From Fibrobacteria bacterium GUT31 (lineage in GTDB: Bacteria > Fibrobacterota > Fibrobacteria > Fibrobacterales > Fibrobacteraceae), in assembly GCA_001462225.1 (NCBI GenBank), contig LIUH01000100.1, forward strand, positions 3,178-53,040: a stretch of 49,863 nt of DNA, read 5' to 3'. This document shows positions 34,167-44,150 of this stretch, piece after piece. Each line of letters begins with the position of its first letter. The first letter of the stretch is position 1. A model generated the notes under the pieces. The model searched no databases. It was given only the letters and a program-made list of their open reading frames with translations, and had not been told where the DNA came from. The position numbers were made by a program, and so were the translations under genes.

Positions 34167-35435
34167 ATGGCAAAGAAGAACGCAAAAAAAACGAATCTGA
34201 TTCGAGAGGCTTTGGAGCATTTGGCAAAAGAAAAAAATATTGCCATGGAAGATGTGTTCGTAGCCTTTAAGGAATCTCTTGTAGCTGCAGCCCGCAAATA
34301 CACCAAACTGCACAAAAACATAGAGGTGGATGTTGACCCCATTACCGAAGACATTAAAGTTGTGCTTAGGGTAGAAGTGGTGGACGATTTCCCCGACTAT
34401 GATCCGAATCTCCCTCCCGAAGAAGTGGAGAAAATGGATGAGCATTATATGCTGGAAGATGAAGCTAAGGAATATCACCCCGAAGCCGAAGCCGGTTATA
34501 TGCTGGAAGTGGAGTTGCCCTTTGATCATTTTGGGCGTTTAGCCATACAAGAGGCTCGCCAACGTTTGAAACAGCGCGTGAATGATGTGGAGCGCAATCG
34601 CATTTTTGAAATTTACAAGAACAAAATAGGCACTTTGATAAACGGACAGGTTTTGAGGATTGAAAAAAACGGTGCTATAATTTCCATAGGCAGCACGGAT
34701 GCGGTTCTTCCGAATATCGAGCGCATGAGCAAGGACCGCTGGAAAATAGGGCAATCTGTGAAAGCCGTTATTTCCGGCATTTCGGAGCCGTCAAAAGGTA
34801 CCGGAGCGCAGGTGACCTTGTCTAGGGTAAATAAAGATTTTGTGAGCGAACTGTTCAAGCAGGAAATTCCGGAAGTTTACGACGGCACAATAGAGATAAA
34901 AGGCATAGCCCGCATACCGGGCTATCGCGCCAAGGTTGCCGTTTATTCAAGAGACGACAGGGTTGATCCTTCCGGTGCTTGCATCGGAGTTAAAGGGCAA
35001 CGCATACAGGCAATTACAAGAGAGCTTAACAACGAGCGCATAGACGTGGTGCATTGGGATCCGGATCCGGAAATATATTTTCGCAGGGCTTTGGGGGCTA
35101 CCAATAACATAAACATCATAAAGTCTTTTGAAGTTCCCGGTTTTAATCCTCCGCGTACCGTAGTGATAGTCGGTGATGAAGATGTCGGAATTGTTATAGG
35201 CGACAAAGGGCAGGCGGTTCGTTTGGCCGGGCAGTTGCTGGGAAAGGAAATTTGCGTATTCAGCGAATCGGATTGGGCTAATCATACCGAGGAAGAAAAA
35301 GAAGCTCTGATACATTCCCAAGACCCACGCACCATTGTAAAAAAGACTGCCTCTTTAGATACGCTATTTAATAAGAGCGAAGAAAATACGGAAGAACCTT
35401 CTCCGAGCGAGGCGGCAAACTCTGATGAGCAATGA
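34167..35435 (+). CDS. nusA: Transcription termination/antitermination factor NusA
   Basis: This 422-aa protein has the N-terminal RNA-polymerase-binding domain (about 1-130, with VAFKESLVAAARKYTK), an S1 domain (about 145-215, GQVLRIEKNGAIISIG) and two KH domains (about 225-350, including GVKGQRIQAITRELNNERIDV and VIGDKGQAVRLA). An acidic stretch (PDYDPNLPPEEVEKMDEHYM) interrupts the N-terminal domain. The C-terminal acidic repeats of E. coli NusA are absent, as in many bacteria; the tail is short and acidic. It overlaps infB by 11 bp. Confidence 0.95.
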   Translation: MAKKNAKKTNLIREALEHLAKEKNIAMEDVFVAFKESLVAAARKYTKLHKNIEVDVDPITEDIKVVLRVEVVDDFPDYDPNLPPEEVEKMDEHYMLEDEAKEYHPEAEAGYMLEVELPFDHFGRLAIQEARQRLKQRVNDVERNRIFEIYKNKIGTLINGQVLRIEKNGAIISIGSTDAVLPNIERMSKDRWKIGQSVKAVISGISEPSKGTGAQVTLSRVNKDFVSELFKQEIPEVYDGTIEIKGIARIPGYRAKVAVYSRDDRVDPSGACIGVKGQRIQAITRELNNERIDVVHWDPDPEIYFRRALGATNNINIIKSFEVPGFNPPRTVVIVGDEDVGIVIGDKGQAVRLAGQLLGKEICVFSESDWANHTEEEKEALIHSQDPRTIVKKTASLDTLFNKSEENTEEPSPSEAANSDEQ

Positions 35436-38172
35436 ACTGATATCAGTCCGAGCATGGATAGAAAAGCACTCCTTTGACCAAGGAGATTCGTTTACGTTTT
35501 TAGTTGGAAAAACCTTGGATGGCGTGATTGTAAGGTCTTTAACGACAAAAGTTTCCGAAGTTGCTTTGGATTCTTATTTGAATGATGTCCGCTCTGCTCA
35601 AAAAAGAAAGCCACCGAATAAAGGGGTGAAAAAAAGCAAAACCGAAGTGGATAAAACGGAAAATGCCGGCGGCGGAAATGTAACATTAAAGAAAATAAAC
35701 AGACCCAAAGCCAAACCAACGCCTCCACCGGTTAAAGAACCGGAAATTAAACCCGAGCCGGTAGTTCCGGAGCCGCAACCGAACGTTGCCCCTGAACCTC
35801 CTATTGCCGAACAACCGGAAAGCAAACCGCAACCGCCTCCGTCTGCGCCGGTTCAAAACGAACCTAAAAAAGTTGCATTCACGGCAGATGTTTCCAAAGT
35901 TGTAGATCCTGCCGTTTTAGCGAGAATTCAAAAAAGCAGGCAAGAAAAAGTTGCCATGCGCAATGCTCAAAGAGGCGGCAATAGAGGCAAAGACCAGCAA
36001 GGCAACAAAGGCGGCGGTCAAAAGCAAACTTCTGTAACCGGCTATAGCGGAAATTTGCGCCCTCAACCGAGGCAAACCGAAAACAAAGCGCAAGCCGGCA
36101 TGCAAATTCGACGCACCGGTTTCGGAACAACGCTTCAGGATGTTTTATCTGCGAGCACTCCTGCTCATAAAAACTTTTTAGACAACAGAACGCATAGCAC
36201 ATCCAGAGGGCATGAGGATTCTCGCGGAAAAAGAGGCAAAAAGGGCAAAGACACTCAAAAAGACAAAGAACTTCAAAAGGAAAATGCCGAAAAAGCACAA
36301 AAGAGAGTTTCCGATGTTATGGTTTCTCTTTCCAAAACACCGGCTAAAAAAGTATATAGCAAAGACAAAACCCATAGCGAAGGGGACACTCCCTCTAAAA
36401 TAATTCAGGTTTCGGCTTTTGTTTCTGTTGGCGAGCTTGCAGGTCTTTTGGAGCAACCGTCTGCTCGCGTTATAGGCAAGTGCATGGAAATGGGTAAAAT
36501 GCTCACCATAAATGAAAGGCTTGATTTTGATATGGTGCAGTTGGTAGCAGACGAATTCGGTTACGAAGCTGTGCTCATGGAAGAATATCAGGAAGAAACC
36601 CTTGGCATCCAGAGCGATGATGAAAAGAACTTAAAGCCGAGGCATCCGGTTGTAACCGTTATGGGTCATGTTGATCATGGAAAAACCTCGCTTCTTGACT
36701 ACATTCGCAAAACTAATGTGGTTCGCGGAGAATCCGGCGGCATAACTCAGCACATAGGTGCTTATGAGGTGGAAACGCCAAGCGGAAAAATTACATTTTT
36801 GGATACACCCGGGCACGAAGCGTTCAATGCAATGCGTGCCCGCGGCTCGCAAGTCACCGATGTTATAGTTTTGGTGATTGCTGCGGATTCTATGGTAATG
36901 CCGCAAACGGTGGAATCCATTGAACTTGCAAAAACGGCTAGGGTTCCCATTGTGGCGGCAATTACAAAGATTGATTTGCCGACTGCAAATGCCGATAAAA
37001 TCATGTCTCAGTTGTCCGAAAGAGGTGTGCAGGTTGAAGAGTGGGGCGGTAATGTAAGCTGTGTTAAAGTGTCCGTTAAAACGGGTGAAGGCATAGACAA
37101 GTTGTTGGAAACCCTTGCGCTTGAATCCGAAGTTTTGGAGTTAAAAGCAAATCCCGATACCAGTGCAAAAGGCGCTGTTGTGGAAAGCCGTTTGGATGCG
37201 GGCAAAGGAACGATTGCTACTATTTTGGTTCAAAACGGAACTTTGCGTGTTCGCGATTGCTTTGTGTGCGGAAATTATAGCGGCAGGGTTCGTGCTTTGT
37301 TCAACGAGCGCGGCGATAGTTTAAAAGAAGCCGGCCCGAGTACGCCTTGCCAGGTTTTGGGGTTCACAGGCACACCGCAAGCCGGTGATGATTTGGTTGT
37401 TGTGGATAGCGATCAGGCCGCTTCCGAAATTGCGGCAAAGCGTCAGCAGGCCGCTCACGAAAGAGCACTCCGTTTCCGTGCACGTATGTCTTTGGAACAG
37501 GTTTACGATGAAGCCAAGTCCGGCAAAATATCCGAACTTAACTTGGTAATCAAAACCGATGTGGCCGGATCTTGCGAGGCCTTGGCTGAGTCTTTGGCAA
37601 ATCTTTCCAACAACGAAGTGAAAATCAAAATCGTTCGCAAGGGCGTTGGGGCAATCAATGACGACGATGTGCATTTAGCTTCTCTTTCCAATGCTATTAT
37701 AGTTGCATTCCATTTAATGCCTTCTCACTCTATAAGAGAGCTTGCAGAGCAAGAAGGTGTTGAGATTAAAACCTATCGTGTTATATACGATGTTATAGAT
37801 GAAATCAAGGGTGCAATAGAAGGCTTGCTGAAACCTGTTTCCAAAGAAGAGATAACGGGTGAGGCTGAAATTCGCCAGGTGTTCAGAATACCCAAAATAG
37901 GTTTAATTGCCGGTTGCATGGTGAAGAGCGGCGATGTGGATAGAGAATCTCAGGTTCATGTTTATAGGAATGGTGTTGAACTTGGCATCACAAAAGTGCA
38001 GTCTTTGAAACGGCAAAAAGATGATGTTTCTTCCGTTAAAGCCGGGCTTGAATGCGGTATAGGGCTTAGAGGTTACGATAATATACAAGAAGGCGATACC
38101 CTTATATTCTTCAAGCAAATAACCGTTGCCCGCACGTTGGCGGATTTGGCAAAGGAGAATAAAAGTCAGTGA
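35425..38172 (+). CDS. infB: Translation initiation factor IF-2
   Basis: This 915-aa protein has a long Lys/Pro-rich low-complexity N-terminal part (about 60-320), an IF2 N-type domain (about 330-400) and the GTPase and C-terminal domains. GTPase motifs are GHVDHGKT (414-421), [15 protein letters not shown] and a G4 motif reading TKID (514-517) rather than the usual NKID; Thr is tolerated there in other GTPases. IF-2 brings initiator tRNA to the 30S subunit and drives subunit joining. The first 55 residues ([16 protein letters not shown]) are unlike the common N-terminus, so an internal start is possible. Overlaps rbfA by 4 nt. Confidence 0.95.
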   Translation: MSNELISVRAWIEKHSFDQGDSFTFLVGKTLDGVIVRSLTTKVSEVALDSYLNDVRSAQKRKPPNKGVKKSKTEVDKTENAGGGNVTLKKINRPKAKPTPPPVKEPEIKPEPVVPEPQPNVAPEPPIAEQPESKPQPPPSAPVQNEPKKVAFTADVSKVVDPAVLARIQKSRQEKVAMRNAQRGGNRGKDQQGNKGGGQKQTSVTGYSGNLRPQPRQTENKAQAGMQIRRTGFGTTLQDVLSASTPAHKNFLDNRTHSTSRGHEDSRGKRGKKGKDTQKDKELQKENAEKAQKRVSDVMVSLSKTPAKKVYSKDKTHSEGDTPSKIIQVSAFVSVGELAGLLEQPSARVIGKCMEMGKMLTINERLDFDMVQLVADEFGYEAVLMEEYQEETLGIQSDDEKNLKPRHPVVTVMGHVDHGKTSLLDYIRKTNVVRGESGGITQHIGAYEVETPSGKITFLDTPGHEAFNAMRARGSQVTDVIVLVIAADSMVMPQTVESIELAKTARVPIVAAITKIDLPTANADKIMSQLSERGVQVEEWGGNVSCVKVSVKTGEGIDKLLETLALESEVLELKANPDTSAKGAVVESRLDAGKGTIATILVQNGTLRVRDCFVCGNYSGRVRALFNERGDSLKEAGPSTPCQVLGFTGTPQAGDDLVVVDSDQAASEIAAKRQQAAHERALRFRARMSLEQVYDEAKSGKISELNLVIKTDVAGSCEALAESLANLSNNEVKIKIVRKGVGAINDDDVHLASLSNAIIVAFHLMPSHSIRELAEQEGVEIKTYRVIYDVIDEIKGAIEGLLKPVSKEEITGEAEIRQVFRIPKIGLIAGCMVKSGDVDRESQVHVYRNGVELGITKVQSLKRQKDDVSSVKAGLECGIGLRGYDNIQEGDTLIFFKQITVARTLADLAKENKSQ

Positions 38173-38522
38173 AAGGAATTAGAACTGTCAGATTAGGCGC
38201 TCTTATACAGAAGGAAATTTCCGCTCTTTTGCACAACGGGTTAAAAAATCCGAATGTCGGCTTGGCTTCTATTTCCCATGTAGATGTGACTCCGGACCTT
38301 TCTTATGCTACCGTTAAAATTTCCGTTATGGGTTCAAAGCAAGAGCAAATGAAAAGTTTAAATGCTTTGCAGCAATCGGCTAGTTTTATTCGCTCTCATT
38401 TGGCTAAACTCATAAATATTCACAAATTTCCCGAACTCCGCTTTGTGTTTGATAAGGGGCAGCAACACGCTGCTCGCATAGATGAAATTCTGCACGAATT
38501 GAAAGAGAAAGGGGAGCTGTGA
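38169..38522 (+). CDS. rbfA: Ribosome-binding factor A
   Basis: This 117-aa KH-fold protein has the family's blocks RLGALIQKEISALL, LASISHVDVTPDLSYATVKISVMG and LRFVFDKGQQHAARIDEIL. RbfA binds 16S rRNA near the 5' helix and is needed for late 30S maturation. It starts with GTG overlapping the infB stop (GTGA), and its own stop overlaps the truB GTG the same way, so the three are translationally coupled. Confidence 0.93.
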   Translation: MKGIRTVRLGALIQKEISALLHNGLKNPNVGLASISHVDVTPDLSYATVKISVMGSKQEQMKSLNALQQSASFIRSHLAKLINIHKFPELRFVFDKGQQHAARIDEILHELKEKGEL

Positions 38523-39382
38523 AGCCTGCCTTTGTACTCCTAGACAAGCCTGTAGGCATAACTTCTTTTACGGCACTCAGTGTGATAAAAAAGCAATTCG
38601 GCACAAAGAGGGTTGGCCATGCAGGAACCCTTGACATGGCGGCAAGCGGCCTTATAGTAGCGGCTCTTGGGAAATGCACAAGATTATTGCCTTACATTGA
38701 AGCTCAGGAAAAAGTTTATTCATTTGATTTGCTTTTGGGAATTTCAACAGACACCTTGGAACCCACAGGAAACATATTAAAAAAAGATGATAACTCCGCA
38801 AGGACGGCAAAAGAAGTTGACAAAATTCTGCGAACATTCATAGGTGAAATAGAACAGGTTCCGCCTGCATTCAGCGCAATAAAAATAAACGGCAAAAGGG
38901 CAAGCGACCTAGCATTGAAAGGTCAAGACTTAGATTTGAGTTCCCGAAAAGTTTTAATCCGTGAGTTATCGCTCTGCGAAAGTACTCAACCGAAAACATT
39001 TCGCATTCTCTGCAAATGTTCCAAAGGAACTTACATCCGCTCCTTGGCTAGAGATATAGCCGAAAAATTGGGAACCTGTGGTGTTGCGGGCTGCATCAGG
39101 CGGCTCGCCATAGGCAGCATTTCTGTGGAGCGGGCTTCAAACAAGCTAATTTTGCCTCAGGAACTTTTGAATTGGGAAATTGCGGAGATTAAAGAGGGAG
39201 AAGCGAGGAGAATTTTGTGCGGGATGCCTGTGGTGGCGGCTAACGGCCAACGGCTTGCGGTTAGCGGAAATCCCGTATTTGTATCCTGTAACAAGCAAAT
39301 TATCGCCGTAGCGGAGGTTCAAAACGGCTACCTTGTGCCAAAATTTCAATTATCCGATGATTTTTCCGCTAGTTGCCGGTAA
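38519..39382 (+). CDS. truB: tRNA pseudouridine(55) synthase TruB
   Basis: This 287-aa enzyme has FVLLDKPVGITSF, the catalytic motif GHAGTLDMAASGL with nucleophile D39, the Y/RR-type block QVPPAFSAIKINGKRA and KCSKGTYIRSLARDI. It makes pseudouridine 55 in the T loop of tRNAs. The GTG start overlaps the rbfA stop. It closes the rimP-nusA-infB-rbfA-truB unit; panD follows with its own promoter-like element. Confidence 0.94.
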   Translation: MKPAFVLLDKPVGITSFTALSVIKKQFGTKRVGHAGTLDMAASGLIVAALGKCTRLLPYIEAQEKVYSFDLLLGISTDTLEPTGNILKKDDNSARTAKEVDKILRTFIGEIEQVPPAFSAIKINGKRASDLALKGQDLDLSSRKVLIRELSLCESTQPKTFRILCKCSKGTYIRSLARDIAEKLGTCGVAGCIRRLAIGSISVERASNKLILPQELLNWEIAEIKEGEARRILCGMPVVAANGQRLAVSGNPVFVSCNKQIIAVAEVQNGYLVPKFQLSDDFSASCR

Positions 39383-39388
39383 TTTTTT

Positions 39389-39395
39389 CTAAATT
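39389..39395 (+). promoter_or_regulatory. Putative -10 element (CTAAATT) of panD
   Basis: TTTTTTCTAAATT starts 7 nt after the truB stop codon and ends 9 nt before the ATG at 39405, with no Shine-Dalgarno. Confidence 0.45.
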
Positions 39396-39404
39396 AAACC
39401 TTGT

Positions 39405-39767
39405 ATGCTAATAGAACTATTAAAAAGCAAAATCCATAGAGCTACGGTAACCGATGCCTGTTTGGATTATGAGGGGTCAATAACAATAGACAAGGAGCTT
39501 ATGGAAGCTGCCGGGTTATTCTTACATGAAAAAGTTCACGTGCTGAACATAAATAACGGAGAGCGATTCGAAACATACGTAATAGAAGGCAAGCCGAAAT
39601 CGGGCGCTGTGTGCCTAAACGGCGCAGCAGCACGCCTTGTGCAAAAAAATGATTTGATTATAATAGCCGCATATACATCAATGACTCCTGAGGAGGCAAA
39701 GAGTTGGCACCCCAAGGTTATTAAGGTTAATGCAAGAAACAAGATTGTAGGCAGTAAAATGAAATAA
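39405..39767 (+). CDS. panD: Aspartate 1-decarboxylase PanD
   Basis: This 120-aa pyruvoyl enzyme has the self-cleavage site G24-S25 in YEGSITID; cleavage leaves a pyruvoyl group at the new N-terminus. [28 protein letters not shown] and DLIIIAAYT are family blocks. It decarboxylates L-aspartate to beta-alanine for pantothenate and coenzyme A. panB is at 44.2-44.9 kb on the other strand, so the pathway genes are close but not in one operon. Family members usually need PanZ or self-process; no panZ is visible. Confidence 0.95.
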   Translation: MLIELLKSKIHRATVTDACLDYEGSITIDKELMEAAGLFLHEKVHVLNINNGERFETYVIEGKPKSGAVCLNGAAARLVQKNDLIIIAAYTSMTPEEAKSWHPKVIKVNARNKIVGSKMK

Positions 39768-39821
39768 AATTTTTTAGTTGGATTTTATAAGAAATTAAAA
39801 CTAGGAAGGGAGGAAAATAAT

Positions 39822-42305
39822 ATGAATGGCATAAATTACGAAGATTCTTATGCTGAACTCAAAGAAGAATGCGCACGCATCTCTTTGGACATCACGGAGG
39901 CCTCTCGCTTTTCCGGCGAGAGACGCGCGATGGAATATCAAAAACTCTTGAGTAAGATTTTAGACTTGAGAGACAAAGATCCGAACAATGAAGTTTTTGA
40001 ACTTCATTCGCTTTTGGGTTTGATGTTTTTGAGAACAGACAAACAGAAATCCGCAATTACCGAATTGCAGCTTTCATTAAAGCTGGCGGAAATAAACGGA
40101 AGTCCGAGCAACGATGTTGCCGGAGTTTGGTATAATATGGGCATTGCCTATATGGAGCTGAATCTATTTGATGATGCCTATAATTGTTTTCAGTCTTCGC
40201 TTGCACTGCGGCCTCACAACATAAAATGCTTCACGTCTATGGCTGTGGTTAAGCAAATGCAACGCGACTTCAAGAAATCCTACGAAATCCTTTGCGATGT
40301 GCTAAAGTATGAAAAGCCGCAAAATTCGGATATAGAAAAGGTTTTCATATCGCTTGGCTATACTCTTTTTCATTCAAAGAACTTAACGGAGGCAATGGAA
40401 TGTGCAGATAAAATTCTGCAACAGGTAAATAGCAAGAGTGAAAAAGCTCTAAAATTAAAAGGCACTATTTATCATGCGCTAGGTGATTATAAAGAAGCTT
40501 GGAATTGTTGCAATTTGCTTTTCTCTCAGTCTCCGAATTCATCGGAAGGCCACCTGCTGGCCGGATCACTCGCTTCTTCCGAGAGAGATTACCGCAAAGC
40601 TTTTTTGCATTATAACAAAGCCAGAAAAATAGGGCGTCTCTATAGTTTTACGCTTTACAATTCAATAGCGACCGCTCTTTCCAAGTTGCAGAGATTTTCC
40701 ATGGCATTAAAAGTATATCGTTATATATTATCCATAGATCAAAATCCGGCACATAGGAATTCCGCTAGGAAATCCATAAACTTTTTTGAAAGCATGGCGG
40801 CACGCAAGCAATTGGAAAATATGGATGTTGCAAACCAAAAAGACGAATCAAGGTTTAATTTGCCGGCCTATGAAATTTTTAAAGAGGCTTCCAAAATTTT
40901 GGATAGCGGAGATTTGGAAAAGGCCCTTCCGATTCTGCAAAAAGCACAAAATACCGAAGGAGCGGACAAAGTTTGGGAAATAGAAAACGCCATTGGGCGT
41001 ATATACTACAAAATGCGGAAATTTTCCGTTTCTATTCCTTACTTTGAGCGTTCTGTGGAAAAATCCAATAATTCCGTTAGCGTTTTGCACAATTTGGCTT
41101 CCGCTTTGGCTAGGAATAACGAATACGAGAAAGCCTTAGGCATAATAGATAATTTGCTGAAAATACAGCCGGACTCTCAGCCCGCAAAGAAAATGCGAGC
41201 AGTTATTCTAGGCAAACTCGGCAAATACACCGATTCAGTCGAATGCCTGAACGAATTGCTTGAAAAAGAACCTAGGGATGCTAACTCGCTAATATCTATG
41301 GGAAGGGTTTGGCAGGAAAAAGGCGATTACGCAAAAGCCCATGAATGTTTTGTGCAGTTGCTTACGAAAGAGCCGGAAAACGAAAGGGCTGTAATGTCCA
41401 TAGCTATAAATTACAGCAGAGCAGGAGATTTAAAGCAAGCTCTCAATTTCACAAGGTCTTACTTAAATAGAAATCCTTTATCGTTCTCGCTAAATTTGAC
41501 TATGGCAAACATTTTGCGTTTTCATAAAAAGTTTAGCTACGCCGAAGGTTATTACAGGAAATGCGCACAGAACTACAATAGAGAAGTCTATGAGGGGCTT
41601 GCGGACTGCATATGCCAAATGAGAAGGCTGGATGAGGCATTGGTTTACTACGAAAAAATAGCGGAAATGGAAAAAGACAATTCATATTCCGTTTCTGCCA
41701 AAAAGTCCATAGCTTTTATTTATCGCTTGAAGCAGAATTATACAAAAGCTCTTGAGATTTATAAAGAAATAAACTGGGAAACGGACTACTTCTTCTCCTC
41801 TTGGCGTAACGTTGCCCTTTGCTACGCAGCTCTCGCGAACAAACAGAAAAATGCGGGAGGAACGGCTAGGCGCGGCACCAGTTATTTCACAAAGGCTTTA
41901 AAACTTTACGAAACAATAAAGGAAAAAGAAAAGGATAATCCTAAGCATTGCGCGAGAATGGATTCCCTTATGGCGGAACTCTATGCAGATAAAGGTGAAT
42001 ATGCTCAAGCTTGTAAAATATACGAGGTTGCTATGGAAGGTCCTTATTATTTTATAACCTGGAAAACCTATGTAAATTGTTTAATTTTGCAAAAACTTTT
42101 TAAGGAAGCTCTGAGCGTGTGCAACAGTACATTGGAAAAATTTTCAACCGATGATAAAGCCCGCAAAATTCCCGAGGAGCTGTATTCATATAAAGAAGAG
42201 TTGGAACTTGCCCTTAGCGGCGATTCCGTTGCGGAGGAGCGGCTTTTGCAATTTGTAGCGGAAAGATTGAAGAACAATTCCGATTGGTTAGTCTCGGAAA
42301 CTTAA
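39822..42305 (+). CDS. Large cytoplasmic TPR-repeat protein
   Basis: This 827-aa protein has no signal peptide or membrane segment and is built almost wholly of TPR-like helical pairs (for example GVWYNMGIAYMELNLFDDAYNCFQSSL and SLISMGRVWQEKGDYAKAHECF), perhaps 15 or more. A strong Shine-Dalgarno (GGGAGG, 39807-39812) precedes the ATG. No catalytic domain is seen, so it is probably a scaffold. The gene ends 2 nt before lnt, suggesting co-transcription and perhaps an envelope-related role. No named family recognised. Confidence 0.8.
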   Translation: MNGINYEDSYAELKEECARISLDITEASRFSGERRAMEYQKLLSKILDLRDKDPNNEVFELHSLLGLMFLRTDKQKSAITELQLSLKLAEINGSPSNDVAGVWYNMGIAYMELNLFDDAYNCFQSSLALRPHNIKCFTSMAVVKQMQRDFKKSYEILCDVLKYEKPQNSDIEKVFISLGYTLFHSKNLTEAMECADKILQQVNSKSEKALKLKGTIYHALGDYKEAWNCCNLLFSQSPNSSEGHLLAGSLASSERDYRKAFLHYNKARKIGRLYSFTLYNSIATALSKLQRFSMALKVYRYILSIDQNPAHRNSARKSINFFESMAARKQLENMDVANQKDESRFNLPAYEIFKEASKILDSGDLEKALPILQKAQNTEGADKVWEIENAIGRIYYKMRKFSVSIPYFERSVEKSNNSVSVLHNLASALARNNEYEKALGIIDNLLKIQPDSQPAKKMRAVILGKLGKYTDSVECLNELLEKEPRDANSLISMGRVWQEKGDYAKAHECFVQLLTKEPENERAVMSIAINYSRAGDLKQALNFTRSYLNRNPLSFSLNLTMANILRFHKKFSYAEGYYRKCAQNYNREVYEGLADCICQMRRLDEALVYYEKIAEMEKDNSYSVSAKKSIAFIYRLKQNYTKALEIYKEINWETDYFFSSWRNVALCYAALANKQKNAGGTARRGTSYFTKALKLYETIKEKEKDNPKHCARMDSLMAELYADKGEYAQACKIYEVAMEGPYYFITWKTYVNCLILQKLFKEALSVCNSTLEKFSTDDKARKIPEELYSYKEELELALSGDSVAEERLLQFVAERLKNNSDWLVSET

Positions 42306-42307
42306 AA

Positions 42308-43834
42308 ATGAATGCAAAAAAAGCCATTCTGCTATCACTTGCCGGTTGGGGGCTTTTAGCACTGTCCTTTCCGCCGCTCCCGCTCGGCCCCGGTGCTTTG
42401 GTGTTTTTGGCACCCTGGTTTTATGTTTTAAAAACAGCAAGCAAAAGAATAGCTTTGCTATCCAGCTACCTTGGTGCTTTTTTGTTCAATACTGCCAGCA
42501 TATACTGGCTTTATCATGTCGGCGATGTTGCACCACCGGCTCTTATATTTTCCGGGCTTTTTTTGGGCGTTGCTTTTTTGAGCTTGTTTACGCTTTTATG
42601 CGCTTGGGTTTTTATCAAAATCCAAAGGCTTTTTAACGGAGTTGTGCTGATTATTCTTTTTTCGTTTTTTTGGGCCGGCATTGAAGTTTTGCGCTCCAAA
42701 GGAGACATGAGCTTTCCTTGGCTTTCCTTGGGGCTGGTATTCGGCAATAGCCTTGAATTTATGCAAGCATTCACGCTTATCGGCGTTTTTGGATGTTCTG
42801 CGCTCATTATAGCTTCAAATATGTGTTTGGCTACGGCTATTTTACAAAAGAAAAAGCGATTTGCCTTTGTTCCGTTGATTTTAGCAGCATGCCTTTATGT
42901 AGGTGGCTATGGAATTATAACTTATGAGGACAATACAACCTTCATAAGAGATGAGGTGATTAAAGATACGATAACAGTCGCAGTGGTACAGCCTAGCGTT
43001 CATCAAACGAATAAATGGAGCAAGGAATATTACGATTCCATTATGAGGCAAACATGGGATTTATTCGCAACTTTGGATCCCAGCAATGTATCTCTGATTG
43101 TATTTCCGGAAACAGCCATTCCGGCTGATATGAATATCAGTGTTAAGGAATATGAATTTTTAGATGGCTATGCGAAAAAAAATAATACGGCTATTGTTAT
43201 AGGGGCTTTGAGTAAAATCAGAGGCAAAGAGCGAGGAAAAAAGGGATACAGCGTATATAATTCGGCTTTTTTGTTCGGCTCAGGTTATCCTGCGGCGGAG
43301 TATAGGAAAATACACCTTGTGCCTTTTAGCGAAAAGATTCCTTTTGACAATATTTTTCCGGTAGTCAATTATGTGGATTTGGGTGGGGGGGATTTCTCGC
43401 AAGGAGACAGCCTCCCCGTGTGGCAACCGGGAAATTTTAGTCCGCTTATATGCTACGAGGCCATTTACGGCGGTATTTTAAGAGATGCAAAGCGAAAAGG
43501 GGCAAAATTCATAGTCAACATTACAAATGACGGCTGGTTTATGAGAAGCATTGCGCCATACCAGCATTTAAATTTGGTACGTGCTCACGCTGTGGAGAAC
43601 GGGATAGGCGTTGTTAGGGCAGCAAATACCGGAATCAGCGCATTCATAGAACCAAACGGAAGAATAATTGAGAAAACCGAGTTATTTGAGCAAAAGATTG
43701 TAATCCGCGGCATGCCTTTGTCAACCCGTTTTACGCTTTACTCTGCAATAGGTGATTATGTTGAACTGTTTTTATTCGTGTTTTCGTTAGCTATGATTGT
43801 CGCATCAATCTTTTCCCGCAATCGTTTAAAATAA
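42308..43834 (+). CDS. lnt: Apolipoprotein N-acyltransferase
   Basis: This 508-aa membrane enzyme has about six N-terminal hydrophobic segments (to about residue 200) and a periplasmic nitrilase domain with the catalytic triad visible: Glu in VFPETAIP, Lys in YRKIHLVPFSEKIP and Cys in LICYEAIYG. It adds the third acyl chain to lipoproteins, consistent with the several lipoprotein genes here. ATG 42308 is 2 nt after the TPR stop; an in-frame ATG at 42284 would overlap that gene by 22 bp and adds residues unlike the family. No Shine-Dalgarno is evident, so coupling to the upstream gene is likely. Confidence 0.93.
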   Translation: MNAKKAILLSLAGWGLLALSFPPLPLGPGALVFLAPWFYVLKTASKRIALLSSYLGAFLFNTASIYWLYHVGDVAPPALIFSGLFLGVAFLSLFTLLCAWVFIKIQRLFNGVVLIILFSFFWAGIEVLRSKGDMSFPWLSLGLVFGNSLEFMQAFTLIGVFGCSALIIASNMCLATAILQKKKRFAFVPLILAACLYVGGYGIITYEDNTTFIRDEVIKDTITVAVVQPSVHQTNKWSKEYYDSIMRQTWDLFATLDPSNVSLIVFPETAIPADMNISVKEYEFLDGYAKKNNTAIVIGALSKIRGKERGKKGYSVYNSAFLFGSGYPAAEYRKIHLVPFSEKIPFDNIFPVVNYVDLGGGDFSQGDSLPVWQPGNFSPLICYEAIYGGILRDAKRKGAKFIVNITNDGWFMRSIAPYQHLNLVRAHAVENGIGVVRAANTGISAFIEPNGRIIEKTELFEQKIVIRGMPLSTRFTLYSAIGDYVELFLFVFSLAMIVASIFSRNRLK

Positions 43835-43837
43835 TAA

Positions 43838-43864
43838 GAGCCTCCAACCGAAGGTTGGAGGCTC
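43838..43864 (-). terminator. Intrinsic terminator after the histone-like gene
   Basis: A perfect 12-bp stem (GAGCCTCCAACC with GGTTGGAGGCTC) with a 3-nt loop lies 4 bp after the lnt stop codon and 12 bp after the stop of the minus-strand gene. On the minus strand it is followed by TTATTATTTT, giving a rho-independent terminator for the histone-like gene; on the plus strand no T-tract follows. Confidence 0.8.
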
Positions 43865-43876
43865 GTGAGTGTTACG

Positions 43877-44041
43877 TTATTTTTTAGCAGGGGCTTTTTT
43901 GGCTGGTGCCTTTTTAGCCGGAGCTTTTTTTGCAGGCGCCTTTTTCGCTGCAGCCGGTTTAGCTGCGGCTTTTTTAGCCGGAGCTTTTTTAGCTGCTGGT
44001 TTTGCCGCTGCTGGTTTTTTAATAACGGTTTTTGTTGCCAT
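43877..44041 (-). CDS. Histone H1-like Lys/Ala/Pro-rich DNA-binding protein
   Basis: This 54-aa protein consists of a short start (MATKTVIKKP) and tandem PAKK/AAAK repeats like eukaryotic H1 tails, AlgP or Chlamydia Hc proteins. It should bind DNA or RNA non-specifically and compact the nucleoid. ATG 44041 has a good Shine-Dalgarno (AAAAGGAG, about 44052-44059). An in-frame ATG at 44074 lies 5 nt after a CTATATT element and would add 11 residues (MTFTKTKGVFL), so the mRNA may give two products. Repeats at DNA level (pentameric to 15-bp units) make copy-number change likely between strains. Confidence 0.82.
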   Translation of the reverse strand: MATKTVIKKPAAAKPAAKKAPAKKAAAKPAAAKKAPAKKAPAKKAPAKKAPAKK

Positions 44042-44079
44042 GAGGAATACTCCTTTTGTTTTTGTGAATGTCATACACA

Positions 44080-44086
44080 AATATAG
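44080..44086 (-). promoter_or_regulatory. Putative -10 element (CTATATT) of the histone-like gene
   Basis: TTTTTCTATATT on the minus strand, 5 nt before the ATG at 44074 and 38 nt before the ATG at 44041 that has a ribosome-binding site. Confidence 0.5.
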
Positions 44087-44150
44087 ATTTTTTTTTTCAA
44101 GTTGGCAACAAAAAAATTACATTTTTAAATTTTTTTTTAAAAAATGAAAA

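Noticed and set aside
33950-34360. Minus-strand frames around rimP and nusA
   Set aside because: Shadows of two conserved genes, with no independent evidence.
35492-36298. Several open frames opposite the low-complexity part of infB
   Set aside because: Lys/Pro-rich codons create stop-free reverse frames; none has a start context or recognisable domain.
43865-44147. Plus-strand frames reading FLAGAFLAGAFLAGA-like sequence opposite the histone-like gene
   Set aside because: The hydrophobic repeat is the reverse complement of the PAKK repeat; the minus frame has a Shine-Dalgarno, a promoter-like element and a terminator.
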